NCBI GenBank assembly: GCA_030549495.1
Contig: JAUIRK010001051.1
Location: 620,001-684,000 of the forward strand
Direction of reading: 5' to 3'
Origin: Nectonema munidae
Taxonomy: Eukaryota > Nematomorpha > Nectonematoida > Nectonematidae
DNA length: 64,000 bases
The position numbers were made by a program, and so were the translations under genes. Below are positions 14,101-26,100 of the stretch, one piece after another. Numbering within the stretch: position 1 is the first letter of the stretch; the number at the start of each line of letters is the position of its first letter. A model generated the notes under the pieces. It was not told the origin of the DNA and searched no databases. It worked only from the letters and a program-made list of their open reading frames with translations.

Positions 14101-17100
14101 ATCGCATCTGCCTTCTTATGAAGTAAATGATAGTCCAAAAAAGAAGAATTATTATGGATGAATATTTATATAAAATTATTACTGGGCTTGCGGGTGAAAA
14201 ATTTATAAATATTAAAAACACTTTATTGTTTTGCATAAATAAACTCCAAAATAATAGTTTAAATTATTTTTGTCCAAAATTGGGATAATGTAGTTATAAA
14301 TGATAAAACAAAACTTTATAAGGTAAAAGTAAAGGTACCATGGAGTGTTTTCGTCGAGAAGGCACAATTGCGCCGCTTGTATCGAACTATGAGAAAGTAG
14401 GCTTGATGCGGGATCGAAGCCAAGACCTTGAGTTATCGAAACCCAGTACCTAACCAACCTTACTCACTTTTTAAAGAAACACGAAACTGTTTGTGCATAA
14501 ATTTACCTTACGTTAGATTTGCTGTCGGGTGAGGGAGACTTGGGGAGATGCATGTGTTTGACGCTTTAAAGAGTAAAGGCTCCACATCAGAAAATGCCAT
14601 TCAATTTTTCAGAGTCAAAAAATGACAACCCTTTGAATCTATTTTCTTTTGCATTAGAAGAATATTTTTTCAAACAAAAAGGAATTTTAAAACTTGTGGG
14701 TGATATGAGTATTTCTTTTGGCCCGTGTACATTTTGCCCAAAAAGTGGTTGATCAAAATTATGCAAAACGAAAAAATGATATTTAGTATTAAATTCAACT
14801 TAATCATTTTTTAATTATTATTGAAGAAAAGTTATCAATAGATTAGAAAGCCAATAAAACTCGTGTGCTAACCTTTTAAGAAGGAATTTTGAATAAGGGC
14901 GGTATGAGATGGACACTCAATGTGCTACTAAGATATATAATATCTAGCAGATTTATATCACGCGATTAATGAATGAATTAATATTGCTGTAAGTGAAAAC
15001 CAATAAATATGTGAAAGCATGACATATATTTTTAGTCAGTATCTAATTCAAAATGGTTTCTTTTTAAGATCATTATTGAAATTTTGTTAAAGAATTAAAG
15101 ACCCAGCAACCTAAAATAGGTACTTTAAAGAGAATCTTTTCACCCAAGAGGATGCCCAGGTGTCTGTCGCTCCAAATTTATTAAGACGTTTTATGTGTAT
15201 ACCAATATTTTTTTGCAGAAAAGTTGCATAGCGGACATTCCTGATTGTGCCAGCATGAAGAAAGAGTGCGATGTAACTCTGTGGAGTGAGTGGGGTCTTT
15301 GCTCCTCCGTGTGTGGCGAAGGAATGCGCGTAAGGACGAGATCGTACAAAAATCCGGAATTAGCGCTAGAACATTCCTGTGTTTACGATCTATCTGAAAG
15401 AGAGGTAAAACATCTTCCTCATTTTTGCGTCAATATTTCCAACTCTTTAATTTCTCCAAGTATTTGACTCTTTTCTATGAGACATCGTTAGCATCACTTC
15501 CTTTTCAAACTTATTTTCCTCTCAGAAATGTCATATTCTTCAGGCTGCTCCCAATTACAAATAGGTCGGTGTTAACATCTTTAAAAATGTCCGATTGTTT
15601 GGTAAAAAAATGTAGCTTCCTTTAAGTTTCTTTGTTTCCCCAAACTTTTTCTCATCGTTACCCACTTTTCATACATGCTCCTTGTCTATGGCCCCCACAA
15701 CAGTCATAGCCGGTGAATACCGTGACTGTCTACTAGTATCTAACAATTATAATCATAAGATTAATTTTAAATGGCATTTTGTTAAAAGGTATTTCAAGAA
15801 TAAGCAAAAAAAAAGAAGGAAACATAGAAAATCCAGTGGATGGAAAAAGTTTATTAATCCTACGCTCTGTGATTTAATCTTTGAATCTTACAAATTTGAT
15901 AACATTGTAACAATGATCTACCCGCTAAACTCCTCTGGTTTTATTTATGCATAGCCTAAGATTATGGCCCCTTAAATTTTGCTTTATGGCCCCCCAGGGG
16001 GCCATGGCCCACTGTTTGGGAACCAATGATCTAGACTCGCAGCGTTTCTCAACCGGGGTTCCGCAGAGTGCCGCTAGGGGTTCCACGAGATAAGCTGATG
16101 TACTTTGTTATAAAGCGCTGTTACTTGACTCTCTAAACTATTACACAATATTTACTATTGTTACTATTATAAATGAAATCAGATTTATAAACAATTCATA
16201 ATATGAATAATTTATATGTTTCGTTTGATAGTTGGTTAATTGGGGATTTAATTAGTCAATATATCTAGAACAAATAAAATTACTTTGTCAACTACTTTGA
16301 TTAGAATGTTGGTTTATTGTTCTATTTAATTAAATATTTGTTTAGAAAATATTTTTGCGTAAGCTTCCTTGAAAGAGTTATCATATTCCAGGCGTTCCGC
16401 GAAGGTTAAAAGGTTGAAAAACGCTGATCTAGAGGCTAAAATAGAGGCCTCATGCACACATACAAAATTTTGAGACTTTTTTGCAGCATGGTGCAAAAAA
16501 GGTGGATCAGATTAACCAACAAGATATTCTATTTCGGGTACATTTGGAATCGAACCCGAGATCTTTGGAGAGTTGGTATTTTTCGATGTTGCGAGATTTT
16601 TGATTAATGAATTTGTACACCATCTGATCAAATGCATATAATATAAAGGAAATTGGTATTTTACTTTGTTTACTTGTGTCGAAACTGGGATGCCCTTTTA
16701 TTTTGATCAGTAGGACGACCTTAACTATTAAAAAAGTTTCATTTTTTCTCTTTAAAATTGAAAAAATCTATTAAAAAAAAAAGGAAAATTGACCTCCAGT
16801 TTTTTCAAGTTTTCATTTTTGACATATATGTTCTAAAATTAGATGCATTATTTTTGTAATTGCGTGAGTAAGGTTGGTTAGATGCTGGATTCGATAACTC
16901 AAGGTCTTGGGTTCGATTCCGTATCAAGCCTACTTTCTCATAGTTCGATACAAGCGGCGCAATTGTGCCTTCTCGATGAAAACACCCCACAAAAAAAATT
17001 TCCCATATTTTTTTATTTATAATGTTTTATTGCTATTATCAATTTATATTAACGTATATAACACCCATTAGGACATTAATAGGCCAAAGTTACCTGATTT

Positions 17101-20100
17101 ATGGAGCACAATTTTTGCTTTTTTGAACAAAATATCTATCTTGATCATTTTTGACAGTGAATACACATTATATTTTCACACTTCTCAGAAAAATATTTGT
17201 ATTTAAAAAATTGGCGTGTCAAAAAAATGATTTAAATAGGACATCTCATATCAAAATTAAAATTTTTATTGAATTGGCTGGAAAAAGTTTTTTACACATA
17301 TATACCTATTTTCAAATATGCTTAATTTAGTAGTGATTCTTGGTACCTTTACTTTCATCAAAAATGAATTTTCTGCAAACTTATTTCAAAAAAATCTTTT
17401 TTTTTTAAAGATTTATTTAGTAGAACACACTTTACCCGATATCAGAGCTCTCCTATTAAAGGATTTTCTTGATGATCTTAGGCGTTTTTATAAGTACCAT
17501 GCGTTTTATTGTCAGGTGATGATATTAACGCATATTCAGTCTGAATATTTGTTAACCAATCTCAGTTCAAAAGTTGCCTTTTTCATGAAATCATTCGTTT
17601 AGGCGAAAGGAAAAAGATGTTCAAATTCAATCTAAATTAAAGAATATCTTGATAGTGACTAAATCCTCACATATTGGCATCTGTGAAAGTTTTGATAACT
17701 CTGAATTTTTAAAATTTTCAAATTTCCATCGATCTTTGTGAAATGATAATTGCAATCTTAGCTGATAAACTATAAGTTTAAAGATTTTTCATTTTTTAAA
17801 AGAGGAACTTCTTCACCGTCAAAATCTTTTTTGAAGCCCCCAATAAATTGAATACTTTCCTAGTTCATTGGAACATGGTAGATCTTTAGTCAATATGATA
17901 TTTCTTTGCTAAAATTATGTAGCACTTCATAAAACTTATGTATGTATTATTTAAATGCGTAGTCGTAGGAGTTCCTAAGTTTTCTTTTGATCACAACTTC
18001 TCTTTTCACTTTGTTTTTAGGTCTCTTCCTACTCTCATAATAATCTTCAAAAAAATTTAATGCGCTTTGCTTTTCTTTTTTCTAAATAAATATTTCTTTA
18101 TTCAACAGGAATGAAAAAGGTAAAATATGCCTAAGTATATAGAAAAATTTATATGTCCACTATATAACCTATATTCCTTATCAGATACATATTTTTTTAA
18201 CCTCATCAGATTGTAAGGGTATAAATGTAGACAAAAACTTTGGAAATTTTTCAGGAAAAGTTATAGGAATAGCACATGCTCTTATCTCTAAATACTTTTG
18301 TAACCAATTTTTTTTCCTCAAATATATAAGAAAAACACAATATTGAAGAAAAAAAATGTTATTTCACATTATAAAATTTTTAAACCAAATTTTTTTTGAA
18401 ATAAATATAAAAAAACACAATATTTTTTTTGACTGAAGAATGATTTGTACAAACAGTTTTTCCACAGCTTTGACAGCAGTTACGAGTGTATTTCCTGCAA
18501 AAGTTACATTTCTTTGGTTTGGTTGAAACGCCTTCCTTTTTTTCACACCAAATAGTTCGATGCAGCACTTTGTATCCTTCAACAAGCGACTGTTATGGAT
18601 TCTTTTTTTTTTTATCATTTCAAGAACCAGTTTTCCTGAAAGATTTTTCAGGAAAAATTTACGCGACTTTGGGTAGCCATTTTTTTCGCAAACACAAAGC
18701 TTTTAAAGCATGCAACGACTATAATATTATAAAACTATTATAATAAAAAATATCAATCAACACTTTTAGATATTTTTAGCCGTATTGGCCAAAATAGAGT
18801 GCATAAATGAAGTAAGTATATAGTTGCTTTAGTATAAAAAATTTTTTTTTAATTTAAAGAATTTTATCCCTAATTAAAATTTTGATTGAATGATTGTTTA
18901 TATAAATCAATGCAAACGGTGAATTCGTAGGACACTTTTTATTTATTTATTTACTCGATATCTAATAATTCTAATCAAAAATATGTAGGCTTTGATTTTT
19001 TCAAAAATGACCAATTTGATTGATAATAATGATTGTCCACGTTCTTTAAAAACAGATATTTCATGTAAGATTTGAAAAATGTTTTTGGTGACAGTTTTTA
19101 TATGTAGACATAACATCTGATTGAAACTTTAAGATTTTTCAAACGCTAAATGCGAAAACTGAGTCCAAAAATGAAACCAGCATCGTAGATTTGGTATTAT
19201 AACGGATATTATATTTAAAATTTGGAAAAAAAATTGGAAAGTTTTCAGATATAAACCGCGACAGATATTTTCAAAAACTAAATGAGAAAAATGAGTCCAT
19301 AAATGAAACTAATATGGTTGATTTGAAAACATATTTCATGTAAAATTTTAGAGATTTTTGGAAGCCGTTTTCAGAAGTAAACCACAGATTTGATTGATAC
19401 TGCCAGTAAGCAATAACCGTAAAATATGCAAAATCTGGGTGCAGAAATGAAATCATGATGGCTGATTTAGTATAAAACATATATTTTATGTAAAATTTGA
19501 GTGAATATTTTATTAGATATATTTATCATCAATCAAAATTTTGATTTACATTTTTTAAAAAGTTTTTATGATTATTGAAAAAATTTCAAACCATTATAAA
19601 TTTTCAAGGGAGTATATAATATAGAAACTAAGTCATAAGCTTAACTATAGTTAATATCAAAATGTTGAAAAATTAAAATTTTTGCTTTTTGATTGACAGT
19701 TTTTAACATGAGGGTCATTCAACTACCATGAAATGTGAATTTTTTTGATTGCTGATAAATTTGTACCAAAATTGATATCAAAGGTCAAATTGTCTTTGAT
19801 CTACCTACGACATTGAGAGTGATTTAAAACATACAACGGGTAGTTCGCGCAGAAGGACCCTTTTCTTCTATTGAAGGTTGATTAGAGATGCTTTGCACAT
19901 TCGTCTGGAGATTCCAAGTCACGATAGAATGTATGCGAGCATATACTACCAACACTATGGCAACCGCTGCATGTTTGTTTCATCACTTTGTTGCTATATA
20001 ACTAGCAGGGAATAGACGTACGTGTTATTGTCTCGTAGCTATTGGCAATGAATAGCCTAGATAGATGGTGATATATATATAAATCAATGATGTTAAACAT

Positions 20101-23100
20101 TTCTGAGCAAATGTTTAAAACTTTCTGAGCAAATTTGATAACTTGAAATAAATTTGAAAATTTGAGTTTAAGCATTTCTGAGCAAAGTTGATAACATATG
20201 TGCGGTAAAGGAAGGTACATGACAGCAACTTAATAATCAAATTGGCATAAAAGAAAGTTCTCTTGATGAGTGATTCTTTTTGATATATTCATTCTTCGTT
20301 TTGATCTCCAATCAAAATGCTTTCCATTCTAGATTTCGAGTTGAAATTTAATCGGATTGCAAACATGATAAACAAACAGATGACGCCAAATTGTATAAGC
20401 CTAAGTATGTAAAAATATTGAAATCAAGTCAAATGCCTTCCTCAAACAGTTTATGCAAAATCAATGTAGGAATGAACAAAATTATTCCATTTGTATTTGC
20501 CAGTCTGTGCATATTTGATGTCGATATTAGCCTAATTCAGCTTCAAAATATTAAGAGCTGTGATGCCGTTTTATTCAATCAGATATCAAATGCCTCTTCG
20601 AATACAAAATGCTGATCTTTTCAATAATTATAATGTAAAATGAAACGAAATAATAAAATTGTCTACACTTTTACTGTATAATATTTCTAATAAAACAAAA
20701 TATCATCATAAATATCAAGATTTATAAACTTGGAAAAATATAGATGATATATATATAAGAGACAAGTGCGTCTTTACGAGCGCGACATTAGCGCCTCTAT
20801 CGTAAAACTACTTCATTCTAACACTTCTACTGTTCATTTGTTTAAACTTATCGCATTCCTAACGTATTGTAGAATGTTTCAAATGAAAAGTTTTTTTGAT
20901 TATTTAGCGTCTTCTGTGTAAGATCTTAGCCTTTCTTTATATCTTTTTCCCATTCTTTATTTGATTTTGGGTGACTACAGCAAAATTTTCATTTACGTGT
21001 TGCAAATTGACATAAATTACCTCCTTTTGGCGGGGTTTGGGGTTTGGGTGCGCGGTTTTGGTGCGTTTGAGTCTGCCCAAAGCCAAACGAATCTCCCGAA
21101 ATCTCGGCGAATATATATCGAAATCTTATTTTGTGTGGTTTAACGTTTTTTTCTTTTTCTTTCCTTTTCGGGAAAGGCCGGGATGGTCTCAAAGGGGTGT
21201 TCGGGCAAGGGCGGGCGTTTGTTGAACCCGCGCCCCCGGGCACGGGGCCCGGTGGCCATGGGGTTGGTTTGGTCCTGGGGGCCCTTTTTGTGGTGGGACC
21301 CTTCCGCCGGCTCCTTCCCCGAACGAAACAGGTTTCTTTCATGGTGTGCCCCCCCCGTTTTCTCACGCCCTTGTTTGCGAGGGGCCCCGCCGGAAATTGT
21401 TCGGCCAAGTACTGGGGTTGGGGTTTTGAGTTGTTTACGGGTCCTTGCCCGTTGTTTGTAATCGTTGGGTTTGCCCTCCTCACCAGGGGGTTCCTTTGTT
21501 CTGAAAATAATTACACTATGGGTTTGTGTGGTTAAATGGGTTCGGGTCGGGTCTTCCCTGTTTTTTGTTTGGGGATAGGGCAAGAAACGCGAGAGGGGCA
21601 CCCGCCCCCACCTCTGCTTTGGACCCAGGTAGATTTTCCCTCCTTGCACTAAAACGGCCGAGCGTTTGTGGGTTGAACAAGGGTTATTCTCCCGAAAGTG
21701 GCCGTGCTAACCGGGTTCCTCTATCTGGTTGTTAATGTGGTCCTTCACGTTGTCAATTTGGGAAACACAAAGGATAATTACAAGTGGCAAGTGTTACCAA
21801 GAAAAACAGGGGCAAATGTGGCTTGTTTTTCTTGTTTGCCCCTCGACAGTTTTGGTAATCTTGGTGATTAAGTGAGGGAAGAGAGAGATTATAAGATAAA
21901 AAATGGAAGAGAGGTATCAAGAAATGGGATGGAATGTCAGACTATGTGGATTTGAGAGACTGTAAAGTTGTAAGAAAATGTATAAATAATTTATTTTGTG
22001 ATAAAATATTGTTTTGTGTGTTCATTGTAACTAAGAATCTAGTGTATAATAAATGCTTTGATTAAAATTCAGTAAATTTTTAGAAATTTTTTGTATATTC
22101 TGAAATCTATGAAAAGTGTTCAGTTATTATAGGATAAATGAAATGATGTTATATCTAACTTAATTGTTAGATTGAGATTTTACACTGTCTTTGTGGTTTT
22201 AGATTATCATAAAAATCAATATCTGACATTTTTGCACTATTTAGCCGTTTTTTGTACGTTTAGTTATGGTCGCGAATGGGTGATTTCAGAAACGACCCTG
22301 TGATATCTCCAAAACAGAGAATTAAAAAAAATTCAGATTCGATTCAGCGCCCTTAAAACCCAGAAACATCTCACTTTGCTGAAAAATATTGTGTTGACCA
22401 GTGTTATTTATTGATCCGAAAATAGATGGCGTTAAAATTGTTATTTCAAATAAACTATATGTGAAACAATTCAGCATGTCAACTTTTTATGTTCTTTCTT
22501 TTTTAACTTTTTAATTTTAATATAACATTTCTTTTATATAAACACTTTTAAATTCTGATCATTCTTTGTCCGAAAAATCGTGTAAAGAGTCGTCTGTATT
22601 GCTAGCGTTATAAAAGTTTTATTTTTATAAAATATTTGAAAACTGATTTTATGACTATGCCTATATAATTGATTTAGTGAGAATTGACCCAACAAACTTT
22701 CTCCCCTCAAAAAATACATTTTTCTTTTAATGAAAAAAAATTAGCTATAAATTAATTTTTGAAATTTAAAAATTTTTTTAACTAACCTTTATCATTTGAT
22801 AAATTACCTATGTAAAATTTAATTTTAAACAGTGAATCTATCATTAGTATGATATAATTGTATTGAAGTAACAAGGAAAAGATCTGTATACTGTAAATCT
22901 CTCAATTAAAATGCCTATTATTTATTTTCTCAATAATTATGAAGTAAAAAGTTTTTTTAAACCTTTAAAATGCTTTTCTAGGCCTGTTTCTTAAGACCCT
23001 GCGAGAGGGGGGCAGAAGTGTGCTTGACATCACCTTGGTCGGACTGGACAAAGTGTTCAAAAGATTGTAGTGAAGTTGGAACAAGGTTTCGCCAAAGAAC

Positions 23101-26100
23101 CTACAAGTTTCCTAAGATGGCCAAAAAGAAGTGCGCAGAGTCCTTGATTCAAAGGGTTTCTATCAACTTTTCTATTTTCTTTCCAATCTCTTATTTTTAA
23201 ATTCTTCAACACTTAACAGTCCAAATACATTCGTAAGCAGTGGCGTAACAAAAGTATCAGATTTTTTGTTTTCAAAAGATTTTCTTTATTTTGATTTAGC
23301 AGACGTAATTTTAATCCATTTAAAAGTCTCTTCCTCTTTAAGGTATGTTATCTGCAATTGTTAAAATTTTAATTGAGATTAATTTTTGCACTTTGAAGGT
23401 GACGAGCTTTTTTACATATATTTTATTGGCTAAGATTATAATTTGTGTAACCAATTAAAATAATAGCGAAATGAACCTTTTTGAAGTTTATATATACACT
23501 TTGCATTCTCAACACTTTACTGCTTATAATTCTGATTATAAATAAAACAATTTGAGGAAATGATTTTCAAGAGAATGATCAAAACACAAGGTATGCAATC
23601 AAAGCAAAGAGTGTTCGTACTTATAGATTTTATATACTATTTTTTCAATAAAAAAAAACTACTATAGGCAGATGTGCTTTAAAATTGAGAGGGGACGATC
23701 ACCCAATCTCTCCTCACATTCTAAATCTGCCAATGAGTACCCTACTGTTCGTGAGCACTAGAAAAGTGGTTCTTAACATGGGGTCGACGGACCCCTATGG
23801 GTCCATGGCTGCGTGTTAAGGGGTTCGTGAACAGTTTTTAATTTTTGTAAAAAAAACTTAAAATGTGAAAATAGTCAACCAATTTGTAGGTGTAAAAAAA
23901 CTGAAACAAAAAGCTAATTTTTAAAGTTTGAATAAGTATGAAGCAGTGGCTTTTGGAATTTACGTAAAATTTGCTTTGCTTTGATTTTTTAGGGTACTTA
24001 CCAAGTTTGAATGGTTGAACACGAGGCCTGTTAAATGTAAGCGGATATTTTAAGGTATTCAATCCTTCACTTTCAATCTTGAATTGCATCCGAATCCTTT
24101 TGGTTGCACAGCTTACAAAAATACCATTTTTTATTGAATTTGAGAACAAATTTATTTTAAAGTTGTGTTTGAGCTAGTTAATCATGATTAGAGATACCGA
24201 TTGATAAAAATTGAGAAGAGAAGACCAAATAATGAGAATGTTAAAAATTATGTGCAAAGAGACGAGAGAGTAGGAAAACTTTAGATCATGGTTGGCTTGG
24301 ATAACATTTTTGAAAAACAGTGATTGAGATGGTTTGACTGCCAAAAGAAAATCCAAAAACATAGAATGAGGCATAGTTGTGTTCACCGGCTAAACCAAGA
24401 ATTTCCAAGTCGTTATTGAAGCGGTCTTTCACTTTGAAGGCGTGATTTAGGGTCTCTGTTCAAAATGGTTTAAGCTTTCTTGCCGCCACTTCTTACAATA
24501 TTCCTCGTAGAAGTTGGGTTTAGCTGAATAAATGCTATTTTGACGAAACAAAGAAATCACTAGGATGAAGAGAAAGAACTTAGATTTAAAACTTTAGAAA
24601 TCACTTGTCTGATGACATTTTTCCTATTATGAGGCATTGGCATTAAGCTCTCGCCTCTGATTAAACACATTCTCCACATCAAATATAATGATTTTATTTT
24701 TTAATTTACAGTTGAAATAGAAGTTTTCAAAGGGTCTCTAACGTTTTTGAACTCTGAGCAAATGTCCTAGCTTTTTAGAGGAAATTGGCATTAAAATTGA
24801 TGCTTAATGGAAGCCATGAAGAGCAGAACATCTCGAAGTGTATCCCATTTATTTTTGTGTCGCCAAAAATTTCAAAATGTACCACAACCACCTTTTCTTC
24901 TATCAATCTCAAGTCTTCTATTTAAACACTTGTCACTATACTTAAAGGGAAAAGTTTTCACCGAGAAGGCACAATTGCGCTGCTTGTATCGAACTATGAG
25001 AACGTGGGCTTGATGCGGGATCGAACCCAAGACCTTGAGTTATCGAAACCCAGTACCTAACCAACCTTACTCACGCCCATTTGACGTTGAATACTTTGGA
25101 ATCAAATCACTTACTTTAGATAGCTTCTATAAAACAGATTCAGCACTTTATATTCTTATATGCATATCGTCCACTGCACAAACAAATAATAATTCATCAA
25201 AAATTATTCTTCAATTGATTCCAAAAACTTTATTTATTGCTTAATCGTCTAATTAATTTTTATTGTGAAATATACGAACTCATTTGTTTCTGCCAAACTA
25301 ACTATCTCAAAACCAGTACTGTTTGTTATTAGATATTTGCTCACAAAATGCAAGCAACTTTGTGGAATGAAAATTGAATTTCATTGGCCGATTTCATTTT
25401 CCCCGCTAAAATTTGTTCGATTCATTTCAAACTAAAAATAGCGCACATTTTCTTCACATCACATTTCCTCCTCTCTTTTTTTTAAATACTTATGTTTCTG
25501 CGCATTCCAAATACTCCCAATACCATTTCTTAAACTTTCCTTGAGTTGAATTAAAATGTCATATCTCCAACCCTTTTCCTTTATGCCCGCTAAATTTTGT
25601 TCAATTTTTTTGAAAAGTCTGTGCTACGATGCAGTTCATGTAAAGTTGCAATATTCTTCATTGAGAGTTGTTCTGCAGTGAATCTTGATTTAAATTTTTT
25701 ACAATTCCATGCCAAAATCAGTTGAAAGTTACAGCGGTGTTAGGAGAGAGTGGTGCTAAAAAAAGTCTCGTTAGATTGGAAGTCGTTAATCGCCCATTCA
25801 TATTCATGCATCATTTAGAATGTTATATATGTCTTACTCTAAAAAATTCATATTAAAAAGTATATTCAATAAAAGCTATCAAAAAAATCTAAAATTCTTC
25901 ATTTCTTGTTTTTAGCATATGCGATTTAGAGTTTATCTCTTCAAGTTCTTCATTTATCTTCACTTGATTTATCTCGGCAAAGTACTAAAAATAACGATGG
26001 CGTTGTTTTTCACAGTTGTAATTTAGCGTAAATAATAATCATAGCAAACATTACAACAAACTCTGGAAAGAACTTTTGTTTAGTTGCTTACACATTATAT

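Larger units (their letters stand above)
10212..15218 (+). other. F-spondin intron (5.0 kb)
   Basis: AT-rich intron holding a SINE at 10588, a decayed hAT element at 11414-12271, a hAT end at 13206 and an antisense SINE at 14321. The remainder shows no gene. A cluster of short 'tatcgct' words at 12840-13070 hints at another short-unit inverted-repeat element. Confidence 0.6.
15405..22981 (+). other. F-spondin intron (7.6 kb)
   Basis: The longest intron. Contains two abutting hAT-type elements (15630-16426), a SINE (16861), a piggyBac-like scrap (18380-18620), satellite block 2, a dispersed repeat (20830) and the GC-rich island (21020-21880). No exon of another gene recognised. Confidence 0.6.

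Noticed and set aside
15682-15954. 90-codon basic open frame
   Set aside because: Lies inside a hAT-type miniature and has no homology that I recognise.
16530-16575. ggaatcgaacccgaga, which resembles an inverted tRNA B box
   Set aside because: No cloverleaf or A box could be built around it; possibly a fragment of another SINE, but not supportable as a tRNA gene.
21131-21735. Several overlapping open frames of 69-169 codons on both strands in the GC-rich island
   Set aside because: They arise from stop-poor GC-rich sequence; Pro/Gly/Arg-rich translations without any recognisable domain.
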